NCBI RefSeq assembly: GCF_000147815.2
Contig: NC_015957.1
Coordinates: 1,364,001 to 1,428,000 of the forward strand
Reading direction: 5' to 3'
DNA length: 64,000 nt
From: Streptomyces violaceusniger Tu 4113
Lineage (GTDB): Bacteria > Actinomycetota > Actinomycetes > Streptomycetales > Streptomycetaceae
Shown here: positions 62,873-64,000 of the stretch, piece after piece
Layout of the letters: each line of letters begins with the position of its first letter
Position numbering within the stretch: position 1 is the first letter of the stretch
The notes under the pieces: generated by a model
What the model was told of the DNA's origin: nothing
The model's input: the letters and a program-made list of their open reading frames with translations, nothing else
Database searches by the model: none
Translations under genes and position numbers: made by a program

Positions 62873-63364
62873 ATGCCCACCCCACCCCCGGAAAACCCCT
62901 GGTCGTACTCGCTGCGCCTGCCCCACGACCCCCGCGCCGCCGCCATCGCGAGGACCACCCTCCGTGCGGTCCTCGCCCGGCACGGCATGGGTGGCCTCAC
63001 CGACCCCGCGACCCTCGTGACCAGTGAGGTGGTCACGAACGCCTACCGCCACACCACGGGTCCGGCCGAAATGCGCATCCGCGCCGTGGAGGGGCGTCTG
63101 CGGATCAGCGTGTGGGACACGAATCCGGATATCCCGCCGCCCTTCGACAAGCCCCCGGCCCTCTTCGACCGCTCGTCCGCCCTCGCCGAGGCCGCCGCGA
63201 ACACCGAGGCCACGTACGGGCGCGGCCTGCTCATCGTCCGGATCTGCGCCGACAACTGGGGCGGCTACGCCCTCGCCGACGAGCTGTTCGGCAGGAGCGG
63301 CAAGCTGCTCTGGTTCGAACTCGCACCCCAGCCGCCCCGCGACGCCTACGAGATCGCCGCCTGA
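62873..63364 (+). CDS. RsbW-like ATP-binding anti-sigma factor homolog (HATPase_c_2)
   Basis: This 163-aa GHKL-fold protein has an N-box VTSEVVTNAYRHT (ExxxNAxxH), the WDTNPDIPP D-box region and GRGLLIVRICADNWG as the G2 lid. Such proteins bind ATP and may partner anti-anti-sigma factors or other signalling proteins. ATG 62873 is consistent with the family N-terminus PW(S)YSLRLPHDPRAA. It is divergent from the XRE-DUF397 genes, the usual three-part arrangement in Streptomyces. Confidence 0.9.
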   Translation: MPTPPPENPWSYSLRLPHDPRAAAIARTTLRAVLARHGMGGLTDPATLVTSEVVTNAYRHTTGPAEMRIRAVEGRLRISVWDTNPDIPPPFDKPPALFDRSSALAEAAANTEATYGRGLLIVRICADNWGGYALADELFGRSGKLLWFELAPQPPRDAYEIAA

Positions 63365-63393
63365 AACGCGCGGACATGGGCGGGGTCGGCGAA

Positions 63394-63452
63394 ACGGCGA
63401 ACGGGCCGTCGGCTCCCCGTCAGTCAGGGGGAGCCGACGGCCCGTTCGCCGT
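63394..63452. terminator. bidirectional terminator, 25-bp perfect stem
   Basis: 63394-63418 and 63428-63452 are perfect reverse complements of 25 bp with a 9-nt loop (GTCAGTCAG). The hairpin lies between the convergent ATPase and symporter genes. Confidence 0.92.
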
Positions 63453-63477
63453 CAGTCGGCGCAGACCGCCGCAGGCG

Positions 63478-64000
63478 TCAGTGGCCGCCCGGGGAGCCCG
63501 CCGTGGCCGGCGGGAGGTCGGCCTGGACGCCCGGGTCGCCCGCGTCCGCCTTGTAGTCCGCGGCGGTGGTCTCGTCGATGCCGTCGGGGGCCTTGAGCGC
63601 GCGCAGCACCACCGTCAGGACGACGGTCACCAGCACGTTGAGCGCGATCGCGGTGAAACCGATGTAGCCGATCTCCCCGATGGCGGGCATATCGGCGGTG
63701 TTGCCGAAGTGCTTCTGGGTGCCGCTCGGGGTGTCGTACGCCTTCCACGTTCCGTAGACCATGCCGACCGCCCAGCCCGCCAGCAGCGCCCAGCGGTGGA
63801 ACCAGCGGGTGAACAGGCCGCCCACCAGGGCCGGGAAGGTCTGGAGGATCCAGATACCGCCCAGGAGCTGGAAGTTGATCGCGACGGTCTTGTCCATGCC
63901 CAGCACGAAGATCAGCGCGCCGACCTTCACCAGCAGCGAGACCAGCTTGGAGACCTTGGTCTCCTCCTCCGGCGTGGCGTTCGGCCGCAGGAAGTCCTTG
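63478..64000 (-). CDS. mctP: sodium:solute symporter, C-terminal part (MctP-like)
   Basis: The 3' end of a longer gene whose start lies beyond the window. The visible 173 residues contain DFLRPNATPEEETKVSKLVSLLVKVGALIFVLG, then helices GGIWILQTFPALVGGLFTRWFHRWALLAGWAVGMVYG and GYIGFTAIALNVLVTVVLTVVLRAL. This pattern fits the SSS-family monocarboxylate uptake permease MctP. A Asp/Glu/Ala-rich cytoplasmic tail closes the protein. Stop at 63478. The symbol is inferred from remembered family sequence. Confidence 0.72.
   Translation of the reverse strand, partial: KDFLRPNATPEEETKVSKLVSLLVKVGALIFVLGMDKTVAINFQLLGGIWILQTFPALVGGLFTRWFHRWALLAGWAVGMVYGTWKAYDTPSGTQKHFGNTADMPAIGEIGYIGFTAIALNVLVTVVLTVVLRALKAPDGIDETTAADYKADAGDPGVQADLPPATAGSPGGH

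Overview
The window is chromosomal DNA of a high-GC actinomycete, almost certainly a Streptomyces. Codon third positions are strongly G/C and GTG starts are common. Gene content is typical of the genus: wblC, sigR-rsrA, paired DUF397 genes beside an XRE/DUF5753 regulator, a LAXTG sorting signal, and a cobalamin riboswitch in front of nrdAB. There are no insertion sequences, CRISPR arrays, rRNA genes or prophage, and most of the window reads as conserved core chromosome. All calls come from reading the sequence; no database search was run.

Region 1 (0-30 kb) is a conserved actinobacterial block, also recognisable in mycobacteria from general knowledge. It holds the AdnAB-type helicase-nuclease pair, an M20 dipeptidase, NudC, mycoredoxin, UvrD2, the WhiB7-type regulator WblC with an attenuator leader, an ABC1 kinase, an orphan ThiF-like protein and a YgjP-type metallopeptidase. 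It continues with a TerD/AIM24 operon, Nudix and DUF2342 genes, an SDR, MoaE, a PDZ-Lon protease, a PPA1309-family protein and a UPF0182 membrane protein. The theme is DNA repair plus thiol and antibiotic stress.

Region 2 (30-43.3 kb) has two identical initiator tRNA genes flanking a Sel1-repeat gene that carries a SigR-type promoter. Next come a divergent Fur-family regulator and catalase, a CBS protein, HisN, a TetR regulator, an SMR exporter, RsgA, AroA, an M50 protease, an SRAP protein and an alpha/beta hydrolase. It ends with sigR-rsrA, the thiol-oxidative-stress sigma/anti-sigma switch. SigR-type promoters (GGGAAT-N18-GTT) precede sigR, mrx1 and the Sel1 gene, tying distant parts of the window to one regulon.

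Region 3 (43.3-54 kb) has two coupled membrane HD-domain proteins (one a true HD-GYP, one degenerate with a duplicated low-complexity head), a structured leader, a TPR protein and a repeat-rich gap. Peptide deformylase then faces nrdAB, which is controlled by NrdR boxes and a B12 riboswitch.

Region 4 (54-64 kb) is more accessory: a GNAT, two small phage-like genes, an IPT/TIG protein, a secreted beta-lactamase-fold hydrolase and a large sortase-anchored protein of unknown function. It closes with an XRE/DUF397/anti-sigma-like cluster and the 3' end of a sodium:solute symporter.

Sequence-level oddities are tandem repeats straddling the stop codons of four genes, a duplicated RBS/start region in front of the tetR gene, and strong excess of the octamer CCGTAAGG/CCTTACGG.
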